Assembly: GCA_002771615.1 (NCBI GenBank)
Contig: PCSD01000004.1
Span: 3,189-19,940, forward strand
DNA: 16,752 nucleotides
Source: Candidatus Falkowbacteria bacterium CG23_combo_of_CG06-09_8_20_14_all_49_15
Lineage (GTDB): Bacteria; Patescibacteriota; Patescibacteriia; Patescibacteriales; UM-FILTER-48-10
Direction of reading: 5' to 3'
The position numbers and the translations under genes are program-made. Below, in pieces: positions 5,402 through 12,478 of this stretch. The notes under the pieces are model-generated. The model had not been told where the DNA came from, did not search any database, and was given only the letters and a program-made list of their open reading frames with translations. How positions within the stretch are numbered: the first letter of the stretch is position 1; every line of letters starts with the position of its first letter.

Positions 5402-6868
5402 TTATTCATCGGCCGGCTTGCGGACAACCGTCTGCTGGACCTGCAAGGCGGCGTTATTCAGGTAGTCCATCAGCCGCTCGGGAAACTGCTGATTTTCCAC
5501 GGCCGTATTGATCAATTCCTGCATAATTTTTTCCGCGGCCGGCGCGTCTTCGCCCTGGTACCAGCTTTTCGCGGTCAAAAGCTGGCTGGCAAAAACGCCC
5601 AATTTCGGATCCCGGCTTTCTTGGGCCACGAGCGAACGCAAGGCAGACGGCTTTTTCACCGCCGCCAAATATGATTTCACATTTTCCGCCTTGGCCACGA
5701 ATAAAAGGAAATCCCAAGCGATGTCGCGCTTCAAGCGCGGATACTCCTGGCCCAGAGCCAGATTTTTCTGGTCAGTCATAATTTTTTTGGAAACAACTTC
5801 CACCCAATAATTGGCAAAATTAACCGGCGGATTGTTTTCAATCTGCGGCATAGGCGCAATCGCGAAATTCAACTTCGGCGCCTTGGCTTTGATCATGGGC
5901 AGATGGTAGGCATAGCCGAAAAATATCGCCAGCTGGCCCCGGCAAAAAAGCTCCAGCGAGTTTTCCGCGTTTTTGTTCCAAGAATACACTTCCTTGGCCG
6001 GATTGGCGAAATCCGTATAAAAACGGAGGGCTTCCAGGCCGGGATTATAGCCTTTCTGGCTCAAAGCCGGCGGAATCTGATGGAAAGCGACGCGGTTGCC
6101 GTCCATCATCACGGTGCCGTTTTGCATCATGAGCAAAGATAAAATATCACCGGCGCGCTCAATGTTCTCCCCGCCTCCCAGAGCGACGCCGTATTGGATA
6201 AGCAGACCCTTGTTATCCTGTTTGGTCAGATTCTTCACGGCCAGCTGGAAATCGCGGTTCCAATAAGCCGGCGGCTCCGGCAAAGCGGCATTGTTAAACA
6301 GATCCTTGTTATAATACATCACCAATGAATCAAGCGCCAAGGGCAAACCGTAAATCTGCGGCCGCGCCCCGCCGGTCTCTTCATCCAAGGCGGTACGCAC
6401 GACATCCTTGGCCACGGCTTCCACATAAGCTTTTTCCAGCTCGGCAGTCGTCATGGTCCGAGTGACGCGCTTTTCCAAAAACAATTCCTTTTTTATTGAA
6501 CCTTTCAAGGTCGGATAAATCAGAGTGACTTGCGGAGGCAGAGGTTCCAGTTTGTTCTGATATCTTGCCAGCCAAGTATTATGCAGGGAAAAAATATCCG
6601 GTCCGCGGTCTTCCGCCAAAGCATTGATCAATTCTCTTTCATATTCATCGTAACGCAATTTGCGGTATTTGATGCTGACATTGGTGTGGTTCTGGCTATA
6701 GGCGGCGATAATCTGTTCAAAAGCGTCCGGACCGTCATAAACACGCCAATAATTCAATTCCACCGGCTTCATCCCCTGCTGTACTTCCTTATTGGTACAA
6801 CGCAAACCAAAGCCAGGCAGAATAATGATCAACGCGAGCAAACCGCAGAAAGATAAACAAAAACGCAT
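5402..6868 (-). CDS. Extracellular solute-binding protein (family 1-like)
   Basis: A 488-residue protein with an N-terminal hydrophobic export segment ending LPGFGLRC. Cys24 may be lipidated, though Arg just before it departs from the usual lipobox. The mature part starts VELNYWRVYDGPDAFEQIIAAY and continues with the cluster-B features of sugar-type ABC binding proteins: GPDIFSLHNTWLARY, IYGLPLALDSLVMYYNKDLF (the classic P-x-x-x-D-x-x-x-x-YYNKDLF motif), GQLAIFFGYAYHLPMI and FAIAPMPQ. In an ABC importer it would deliver a sugar or oligosaccharide to a permease, but no permease or ATPase gene is nearby. It has its own promoter at 6969-6998 and is followed closely by the pilin-like gene. The fold is secure; the ligand is unknown, and a role other than transport is possible. 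Confidence 0.85.
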   Translation of the reverse strand: MRFCLSFCGLLALIIILPGFGLRCTNKEVQQGMKPVELNYWRVYDGPDAFEQIIAAYSQNHTNVSIKYRKLRYDEYERELINALAEDRGPDIFSLHNTWLARYQNKLEPLPPQVTLIYPTLKGSIKKELFLEKRVTRTMTTAELEKAYVEAVAKDVVRTALDEETGGARPQIYGLPLALDSLVMYYNKDLFNNAALPEPPAYWNRDFQLAVKNLTKQDNKGLLIQYGVALGGGENIERAGDILSLLMMQNGTVMMDGNRVAFHQIPPALSQKGYNPGLEALRFYTDFANPAKEVYSWNKNAENSLELFCRGQLAIFFGYAYHLPMIKAKAPKLNFAIAPMPQIENNPPVNFANYWVEVVSKKIMTDQKNLALGQEYPRLKRDIAWDFLLFVAKAENVKSYLAAVKKPSALRSLVAQESRDPKLGVFASQLLTAKSWYQGEDAPAAEKIMQELINTAVENQQFPERLMDYLNNAALQVQQTVVRKPADE

Positions 6869-6968
6869 AAATGTTATGCTTAATATGCTAAACGTATAAT
6901 GCTAATCAGCGAATCAAGGCGAATGCTGGAAATCACGAATAGGCGCATGACTGTTGAGGCTTGTTGAT

Positions 6969-6998
6969 ATTATAGCAAATTTTGCCTGAGCTTGTCTA
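6969..6998 (-). promoter_or_regulatory. Promoter of the solute-binding / pilin-like genes
   Basis: On the minus strand TAGACA (6998-6993), an 18-base spacer and a consensus TATAAT (6974-6969), preceded by TG as in extended -10 promoters. Transcription would start near 6962, giving a 5' leader of about 94 bases. That leader contains the motif AGCAT four times in its last 60 bases, function unknown. Confidence 0.65.
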
Positions 6999-7010
6999 TT
7001 GCCCGCCTGT

Positions 7011-10000
7011 TCAAGAGGCGCGATGCTCGCAAATATGGAAAAAATCGCAATAACGGCACAAGGGGCCGGGATGGGGCGAAAAATCGTTAGTGGCGCAGGC
7101 CGCTTCAATTTTTTTGATTTTCCCCAAAAAACTCTTTTCCGCGGCCGCCAGAGCCTCGTCCGTGCCGAGAAAATCCGCCTCGCTGTTATCATCCAGATAA
7201 TAGAAACGGAGGTTGACGATCGGCTGGCTGTAAGTCTGGCGGGCGGCCAATTGGTATAAAAGCAATTGTTGCTTGTCTTCCGGGGACAAACGACCGCCGC
7301 TTTTCGGCTGGCCGGTCTTATAGTCAACGATCCGCAGACCAGGGCCCTGCTTGTCCAAGCGGTCAATCTTGCCGTAAAAACGGTGTCCGGCCAGACGGAA
7401 ATTCACGCCCTGCTCCAAAGCGATCGCTTCCGGCCACTGGCGGCGATGCCGCGCAAAAAAATCCTTCAGACAGGCGCGGCCTTTGCGGCGGAATTCTTCC
7501 TTCTGCGCCGCGCTTTCGTACCAATCGTCCTGCCAGGAAGCTTTATAAATATTATCCACTTCTTCCCAAGACAAAAGCTCTTTGGCCTGGGCCGGCGGCG
7601 GCGCGCCGAACAAATCTTTCTGTCCCAAGCCCTGCTTTTCCCGGACTAAAGCGAAAATTTTCTCCAAGGCCAAATGCATGGTCTGGCCGTAGCTGAAAAC
7701 GAATTTGCCGGGCCGCGGGATTTTCAGGATATGGGCAAACCGGTATTGATACGGACAATTGTCAAAAGCGGCCAATTGGGTGAAAGAATAATAGGCCGGC
7801 GCGGGCAGACGCGGACCGGACGGCGAAGACGGCGCCAAAACCGCGGCCGGCGCGAAAGCCGCCAGCCGGTCGCGCGGCGGACGAACAATGGCGGGCGTCT
7901 CCTGCAAAATCCCGGCTTCATAAAGGAAGCGGGAAGGCTGTTTGGGGCGCAGTCCGCCGTAATCCGGCGCCCAAGAAAAAAATACGCCGTCGCGCGCCCG
8001 CGTCAGGGCGACATAAAAAAGGCGGCGCTCTTCTTCCAGATGGAAATCGCCGGACAGTAAAATCTCCTTGACCAGGGCGGACGGCAATTCAATCGGTTCC
8101 GATCTTTCCACGGTCGGAAAGCGCTTATCCACCAGGTTGGGCAAAAAAACATATTTGAATTCCAGGCCCTTGGCCATATGCGCAGTCATGACTCTGATCA
8201 GATCCGGGCCGGCCTCCGGATCCGGCGACAGCGCGCCGGTTTCCCCGGACTCCAGCTCCAGAGCGTATTCAACCAAAAAATCCGACAAAGCCGTCCGGCC
8301 GCTGACGGACGTAAAATCCTTGATCCGGTCTAAAAATTGGTTCAGATAAGACAAATTTTCCCGCGCCACTTGCTCGGCCTGGCCAACCAGATGCGCCAAG
8401 TATCCGGTTTCATTCAGAACCGCCACCGCCACCTCGGCCGCGGACCGAGAACGGGCAAAGGCGGCGTGCTTTTCCACCAAACCCAAGAGTTTGCCCGCTT
8501 TATCCACGAGCGGCGCGGGCAGGCCCAGCCGGCCGGCCTGGCGCAGAACTTCATAGAGAGACCAGGCTTTCTTGCCGGCCAAATGGCTGAAATTGGCAAT
8601 CTCCTCCCACCCAAAACCCCAAAACGGCCAATTCAAAACCCGGAAAAGAGCCGAACTTTCATGATAGTTATCCAATAATTTCAAATAGGAGATCAAATCA
8701 ATAATCACCGGTTTTTCGTACAAACCGCGCGAGGAAAAAAGCTGGAACGGCCAACCGGCGGCGGCGAAGGCTTGGCAGAAATCCCGGGCACTGTCGTTGG
8801 CGCGGACCAAGACGGCAAAATCATTCCAAGAGCCGGCGCGGCCTTCGGCTTTCAAAGCGGCGATCTTCTCCATGACCAGACTGACCTCGCCCGCCCGATC
8901 AGCGCCTTGTAAAAGCTCGATCCGGCCCGCGTCCGGCCTCTGGCTGTGTAATTTTTTGCTTAAAGCCGGATCGCCGGCGCCCCGGTCTTTCTCCAGCTGG
9001 CACTCCAAACGGTTGGGATTATTGTGCTGGATAAAATCATAGGCCAAATCCAGGATGTTCTGGCAGTTGCGGTAATTCTTGGTTAAGGCGATCTGGCGGG
9101 CCTTGAGAAAATCTTTTTTGAACTGCAGGATATTGGCCACGGACGCGCCGCGGAATTTGTAGATGCTCTGGTCGTCATCGCCGACGACAGCCAGATTGTT
9201 GGCCGGCGCGGCCAGCAGTTTCACCAATTCATATTGCGCCCAATTGGTATCCTGGAATTCATCCACCAGGATATATTTGAATTGCCGGCGGTAGTGGTTA
9301 AGCCAAGCCGGCCGGTCGCGCAAAAGTTTCAGGGAATAATTGATCAAATCGCCGAAATCCAAAGCGTTGTTCTCCAAAAGAAGCTGTTGATAGATATGAT
9401 AAGCGTTGGCCACTTCCGCGCGCCGGGCCGTTTCCTGCTCCCGCGCCGTCCGGTCCGGGTCAAGCGCCGCGCCTTTTTTCCGGCCCTTTTTCGAACCGCC
9501 GCCCAAACAGGCGTCCAGATCCTCCTGGGCCTCCTGCGCGCAATGGAAATAGTCAGCCGGGCTGATATTCTCGTCTTTGGCACGGGAAAAATGCTTGATC
9601 AAGGCATGGATGAATTTGGTCGGATTACCCAAAGGCCGGTAAAAATCAAGGGAAAAACGGTCCAGATTCTTGCGCACCAGCGCCCATTGCTCAAACTCGT
9701 TCAAAAGCCGGAAATCGCCGGGCAAACCGATTTCCAGGCCGTGCTGTTTCAAAAGCCGCTCGCCAAAACCGTGAAAAGTGGAGATCCAGAGATCGCGGTA
9801 GCCGAAGGGCAGGAGTTCGCCGACCCGGTCCGACATTTCCAGCGCCGCTTTTTCCGTGAAAGTCAAAGCCAGGATTTCTTCATCAGCCGCCAGTTGATTA
9901 TTGATCAGATAAGCGATACGGCTGGTGATCACGGTGGTTTTGCCCGTGCCGGCGCCGGCAATAATCAAGAGCGGTCCATCCCGATGGGTGACCGCCGCTT

Positions 10001-10037
10001 GCTGTTCGCTGTTCAAATGGGAAAGCGGATCAGACAT
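7011..10037 (-). CDS. UvrD/PcrA-type helicase fused to PD-(D/E)XK Fe-S nuclease
   Basis: A 1008-residue DNA repair enzyme. The first two thirds are a superfamily 1A helicase: Q-motif LNSEQQAAV (8-16), Walker A GAGTGKT (28-34), Walker B DEFQDT (259-264), GDDDQSIYKFRGA, motif V (MTAHMAKGLEF) and motif VI (FYVALTRAR). The last third is a RecB-type nuclease: entry helix YYSFTQLAAFDNCPYQYRF, catalytic Asp892 (GKIDR), Asp905 and Lys907 (VDYKTG), and Gln/Tyr motif KQQLLLYQLA. Cys761, Cys994, Cys997 and Cys1003 have the C-xn-C-x2-C-x5-C spacing of the [4Fe-4S] staple in AddB and Cas4. This resembles one chain of AddAB/AdnAB, so it likely processes DNA ends or resects double-strand breaks. Whether it acts alone or with a partner is unknown. 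It lies about 100 bases downstream of the M16 peptidase gene. Confidence 0.92.
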   Translation of the reverse strand: MSDPLSHLNSEQQAAVTHRDGPLLIIAGAGTGKTTVITSRIAYLINNQLAADEEILALTFTEKAALEMSDRVGELLPFGYRDLWISTFHGFGERLLKQHGLEIGLPGDFRLLNEFEQWALVRKNLDRFSLDFYRPLGNPTKFIHALIKHFSRAKDENISPADYFHCAQEAQEDLDACLGGGSKKGRKKGAALDPDRTAREQETARRAEVANAYHIYQQLLLENNALDFGDLINYSLKLLRDRPAWLNHYRRQFKYILVDEFQDTNWAQYELVKLLAAPANNLAVVGDDDQSIYKFRGASVANILQFKKDFLKARQIALTKNYRNCQNILDLAYDFIQHNNPNRLECQLEKDRGAGDPALSKKLHSQRPDAGRIELLQGADRAGEVSLVMEKIAALKAEGRAGSWNDFAVLVRANDSARDFCQAFAAAGWPFQLFSSRGLYEKPVIIDLISYLKLLDNYHESSALFRVLNWPFWGFGWEEIANFSHLAGKKAWSLYEVLRQAGRLGLPAPLVDKAGKLLGLVEKHAAFARSRSAAEVAVAVLNETGYLAHLVGQAEQVARENLSYLNQFLDRIKDFTSVSGRTALSDFLVEYALELESGETGALSPDPEAGPDLIRVMTAHMAKGLEFKYVFLPNLVDKRFPTVERSEPIELPSALVKEILLSGDFHLEEERRLFYVALTRARDGVFFSWAPDYGGLRPKQPSRFLYEAGILQETPAIVRPPRDRLAAFAPAAVLAPSSPSGPRLPAPAYYSFTQLAAFDNCPYQYRFAHILKIPRPGKFVFSYGQTMHLALEKIFALVREKQGLGQKDLFGAPPPAQAKELLSWEEVDNIYKASWQDDWYESAAQKEEFRRKGRACLKDFFARHRRQWPEAIALEQGVNFRLAGHRFYGKIDRLDKQGPGLRIVDYKTGQPKSGGRLSPEDKQQLLLYQLAARQTYSQPIVNLRFYYLDDNSEADFLGTDEALAAAEKSFLGKIKKIEAACATNDFSPHPGPLCRYCDFFHICEHRAS

Positions 10038-10048
10038 ATATTAAATAG

Positions 10049-10132
10049 CCGCGCAGAATAATTAAGGAAATCGTAACCGCGCAATTTATTGCGCGGAAAA
10101 ATCGTCGTCGCGCAAATTTTTACGCGGAAATG
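10049..10132. repeat. Three degenerate tandem repeats, the middle a perfect stem-loop
   Basis: Units at 10049-10074, 10077-10105 and 10106-10132 share the outline CCGCGCA - AT-rich - GGAAATCG. The middle one is a perfect 8-bp stem, CCGCGCAA (10077-10084) with TTGCGCGG (10089-10096), closing a TTTA loop. It lies between the M16 peptidase stop and the helicase start. No T run follows on either strand, so it is not a typical terminator. Confidence 0.5.
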
Positions 10133-10140
10133 CAACCGGT

Positions 10141-11454
10141 TCACAGGGCCAAGGCGGAGCTGATCTTGCGCGCGTCCGTTTCCGGGCTGATGACCGCCAG
10201 GTTCAGGCGTTCAGTCCGGAAAATGTCGCGCGCTACGCGCCGGAGATCCGCGGCCGTGATCTTGTCCAGGAGATGAAAAAATCGCGCCGGCGTTTTCAAA
10301 GCCAAGGGCGGATTTTTTCCCCGGCCGCGCGCCAAGGCGAGACGGGTGATCGCCTGCCGGCCATACCAGCCGGCCAGATCATCCGCGGACTCCAACTGCA
10401 AAGCCGCCCGGCCGCGATAGAGATCCTTGGCCAAGCGCAATTCTTTGTCAGCCACGGGCTGGCGGGCGATCCTTTTGAATTCTTTCAGGATGATATCAAT
10501 GGCCAAAGGCAATTTCGGCACAGGCACGCCGGCCCAGGCGGCCAGGTAGCCGCTGTCGGTATAGACCTCGTCCTTGGCGCGGATATAATAAGCCAGGCCG
10601 CGGCGCTCGCGCAAAGAGCTGAAAAGCCGCGAACTCATGGAGCCGCCCAGGATGATGGACAGGAGGCGGACGGCCAGCTTGTCCGGATGATCATAAGGAT
10701 AGGCACGGACGCCCAAAGCCAGATGCGCCTGATCGGTTTTCTTCTCGTGCAGGCAGAGCCCGGGCGCGCTTTGTCTTTCCACGACGGCCTCCTTGCCATG
10801 GAAAGACCGGCCCCGGACGGAAAAAAACCGGGTGTTAAAATAACGATTAGCCAGCTTCAAGACGAGCGACGGCGAAACCGCGCCGGCAATGCTCACGATC
10901 ATGTTGGCCGGACCGTATTGGCTGTCCAGATAGGCCTGAAAATCGGGTTTGGCCAAACGCAAAATATTTTCCTTGGTGCCGATCGTGTCCCAGCCGGCCG
11001 GCGTGTCGCCGTACAGAAGCCCTTCCCAGAGATCCTCAATAAACATGATCGGATTATCGCGGTACATGTTCATCTCTTCCAGGATCACGCCCCGCTCGCG
11101 ATTGATTTCCACGGCCGGCAGGCAGGGGCGGCCAAGCATGTCAGACAGGATATCCATGGCTTCTGGCAGGCGCCGGACTTCCGCCTTCACCCAATAGCCC
11201 GTGCATTCCTTGCCGGTGAAAGCGTTGTATTCCGCGCCCAGGCCGTCCAAGGCGGAAGAGACCGCCAGAGCGGACGGCCGGCGGGCCGAACCTTTGAAAA
11301 AAATATGCTCCAAAAAATGGGACAAGCCGTTGTTCGCGCGGTTCTCGTATTTTGAGCCGGTCGCGGCCAGGGCCAGGACCGCGGCGGTTTTCGTGCCCTG
11401 CATCGGCGCCGCAATCACCCGCAAACCATTATCTAAAACTGCTGATTGAAACAT
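10141..11454 (-). CDS. M16 family zinc metallopeptidase (processing-peptidase type)
   Basis: A 437-residue single M16 unit. The inverted zinc motif H-x-x-E-H is present as HFLEH (46-50), with the third ligand Glu in the downstream RGVILEEMNMYRDNP segment, as in mitochondrial processing peptidase beta and bacterial PqqL/YmxG-type enzymes. Other family marks are LDNGLRVI at the N-terminus, GLSHFLEHIFFKGSARR, the AYNAFTGKECTGYW strand, and the C-terminal half motif GSMSSRLFSSLRERRGLAYYIRA with the R and Y residues that contact substrate. M16 enzymes cleave small unstructured or signal-type peptides. There is no signal peptide, so it is probably cytoplasmic. A second, inactive partner subunit often accompanies such enzymes, but none is seen here. 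Start chosen at ATG 11452-11454 beside the strong N-terminal family match. Confidence 0.93.
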   Translation of the reverse strand: MFQSAVLDNGLRVIAAPMQGTKTAAVLALAATGSKYENRANNGLSHFLEHIFFKGSARRPSALAVSSALDGLGAEYNAFTGKECTGYWVKAEVRRLPEAMDILSDMLGRPCLPAVEINRERGVILEEMNMYRDNPIMFIEDLWEGLLYGDTPAGWDTIGTKENILRLAKPDFQAYLDSQYGPANMIVSIAGAVSPSLVLKLANRYFNTRFFSVRGRSFHGKEAVVERQSAPGLCLHEKKTDQAHLALGVRAYPYDHPDKLAVRLLSIILGGSMSSRLFSSLRERRGLAYYIRAKDEVYTDSGYLAAWAGVPVPKLPLAIDIILKEFKRIARQPVADKELRLAKDLYRGRAALQLESADDLAGWYGRQAITRLALARGRGKNPPLALKTPARFFHLLDKITAADLRRVARDIFRTERLNLAVISPETDARKISSALAL

Positions 11455-11497
11455 AATTTAAAAATAAGGGAAATTAATAAACACGAAAATATGAAAA

Positions 11498-11525
11498 ATT
11501 AGAACAAAAAAATAAATACGAACAA
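11498..11525 (-). promoter_or_regulatory. Possible promoter of the M16 peptidase / helicase genes
   Basis: On the minus strand TTGTTC (11525-11520), a 16-base spacer and TCTAAT (11503-11498), about 44 bases before the peptidase ATG. The surrounding region is a pyrimidine-rich stretch on this strand, which makes chance matches easier. Confidence 0.3.
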
Positions 11526-11537
11526 GAAGAGTAATAA

Positions 11538-11556
11538 AATTGTTTGCCGGACAATT
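11538..11556 (-). terminator. Weak candidate terminator after the unknown one-helix gene
   Basis: On the minus strand AATTGT and ACAATT form a 6-bp stem with a 7-base loop, followed by a short T-rich stretch (TTTATT). The stem overlaps the stop codon at 11555-11557. It is A/T-rich and weak, so read-through into the peptidase gene is likely. Confidence 0.25.
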
Positions 11557-12205
11557 ATTTATTCTCGTAATCCAAAATCGCCTTCAGCACTTTGGAATCC
11601 TCGCGCAAGGGCTCCATCAAAAGGACTTGGCCGCGGACGATTGCCAAAGTGCCGTCCGGACCGTAAGTTTCTTGACCCTTTTTCACCAAGCGGATATTGC
11701 CGCCCGGCTCCTGGTCCGCGCCAGCGCCTTTTTGGTCATTATAATTATAATAGACATTCTTGACGACCAGCGGATCCGCGGACAAATCACCGATCTGACC
11801 GTAAAAAATTTCATTATTGGTTAATTTGACCAAATACCAAGCCAAAGGCGCGGCCGGCACAGGCGCGGGCTTCCGGCCTGACCAATAGAAAAAGCCGGCG
11901 GCGGCCAGAATAATCAAAGCGGCCAAGACGGCCGCGTTTTTCAAAAACCGGGCGCTGGCCAAACGACGGGCGGGGCGGCTGATGGTCTGCAAATCGCGCT
12001 GATTTTTTATGGCCGCCGAATTGTCCGACTGTTCATAAACTTGGTCAATGGCTTGACGGCGGGCCAGGGACGCGGCCGGCGCGGAAGGCGCTGATTTTTC
12101 TTCCGTCCGCGGGGCGGGCGGGGGCGTTGGCAATTTTTTGGCCGGCCGGAAAACCGGCGCTTGACCGGCTTTTTTCAAATCCACGGTTTTGGGAGGAATA
12201 AGCAT
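11555..12205 (-). CDS. One-helix membrane protein of unknown function, CPR-type
   Basis: A protein of 216 residues from the ATG at 12203-12205 (MLIPPKTVDLKK); the longer frame upstream is a hydrophobic artefact of T-rich DNA. About 85 residues of Pro/Ala/Lys-rich, probably disordered cytoplasmic segment lead to one transmembrane helix (NAAVLAALIILAAAGFFYW). The outer C-terminal part, about 85 residues, has a regular strand pattern: WYLVKLTNNEIFYGQIGDL, VKNVYYNYND, IRLVKKGQETYGPDG, and an end LMEPLREDSKVLKAI. I recall this outer domain (xVxLTNGxxYFG ... GPExxxxIxxxxILFxExLxxDSKVVxAI) from many uncharacterised Patescibacteria proteins, so it appears to be a conserved but unnamed family. It lies between the TSP3 surface protein and the M16 peptidase. 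Function not known. Confidence 0.65.
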   Translation of the reverse strand: MLIPPKTVDLKKAGQAPVFRPAKKLPTPPPAPRTEEKSAPSAPAASLARRQAIDQVYEQSDNSAAIKNQRDLQTISRPARRLASARFLKNAAVLAALIILAAAGFFYWSGRKPAPVPAAPLAWYLVKLTNNEIFYGQIGDLSADPLVVKNVYYNYNDQKGAGADQEPGGNIRLVKKGQETYGPDGTLAIVRGQVLLMEPLREDSKVLKAILDYENK

Positions 12206-12478
12206 AAAAAAAATCGCGAACGAAGAATAAAAATAAAAATAACCAATCTGCAACAACCAATATCCAACCAACACTCAAGCGAATAAAAAAATTATCATCA
12301 CTAATTAATTAATTGGCTAACAAAGGGAGATGCCGGGCAAGGAAAATATTGTTAATACCCACAGAATATGTCAAAGGAACAAAAAAATAAGAGCAAGAAG
12401 AATCAGAATAAAATAAGAGCAAAAAGAAAAATAAGAACAAGAAGGGCAAAAAAAGAAAAAAAGACAAGGCGCGAAAAA
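12206..12478. other. Intergenic region with a strongly purine-biased segment
   Basis: This 273-base gap holds no gene I can support. The part 12368-12478 is about 80% purine on the plus strand (A/G runs with repeated AAGA and AGCAAGAA), so RNA from the minus-strand genes would be U/C-rich here. A consensus-like TTGACA lies on the minus strand at 12369-12374 without a convincing -10. A plus-strand frame starting at 12368 encodes a Lys/Arg-rich string, which follows from the base bias. Confidence 0.5.

Noticed and set aside
6869..6926. A 22-codon frame (MRLFVISSIRLD...) in the leader of the solute-binding gene
   Set aside because: It has no ribosome-binding site or recognisable pattern and ends before the gene without a coupling overlap.
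9234..10061. A 275-residue open frame on the plus strand
   Set aside because: It mirrors the Walker A/B part of the helicase and carries no recognisable motif.
10077..10096. Intrinsic terminator after the M16 peptidase gene
   Set aside because: The hairpin is perfect but no T run follows it on the transcribed strand.
10273..11355. A 360-residue open frame on the plus strand
   Set aside because: It mirrors the M16 peptidase gene, whose zinc motif and family signatures fix the minus strand; the plus frame is a GC-rich shadow.
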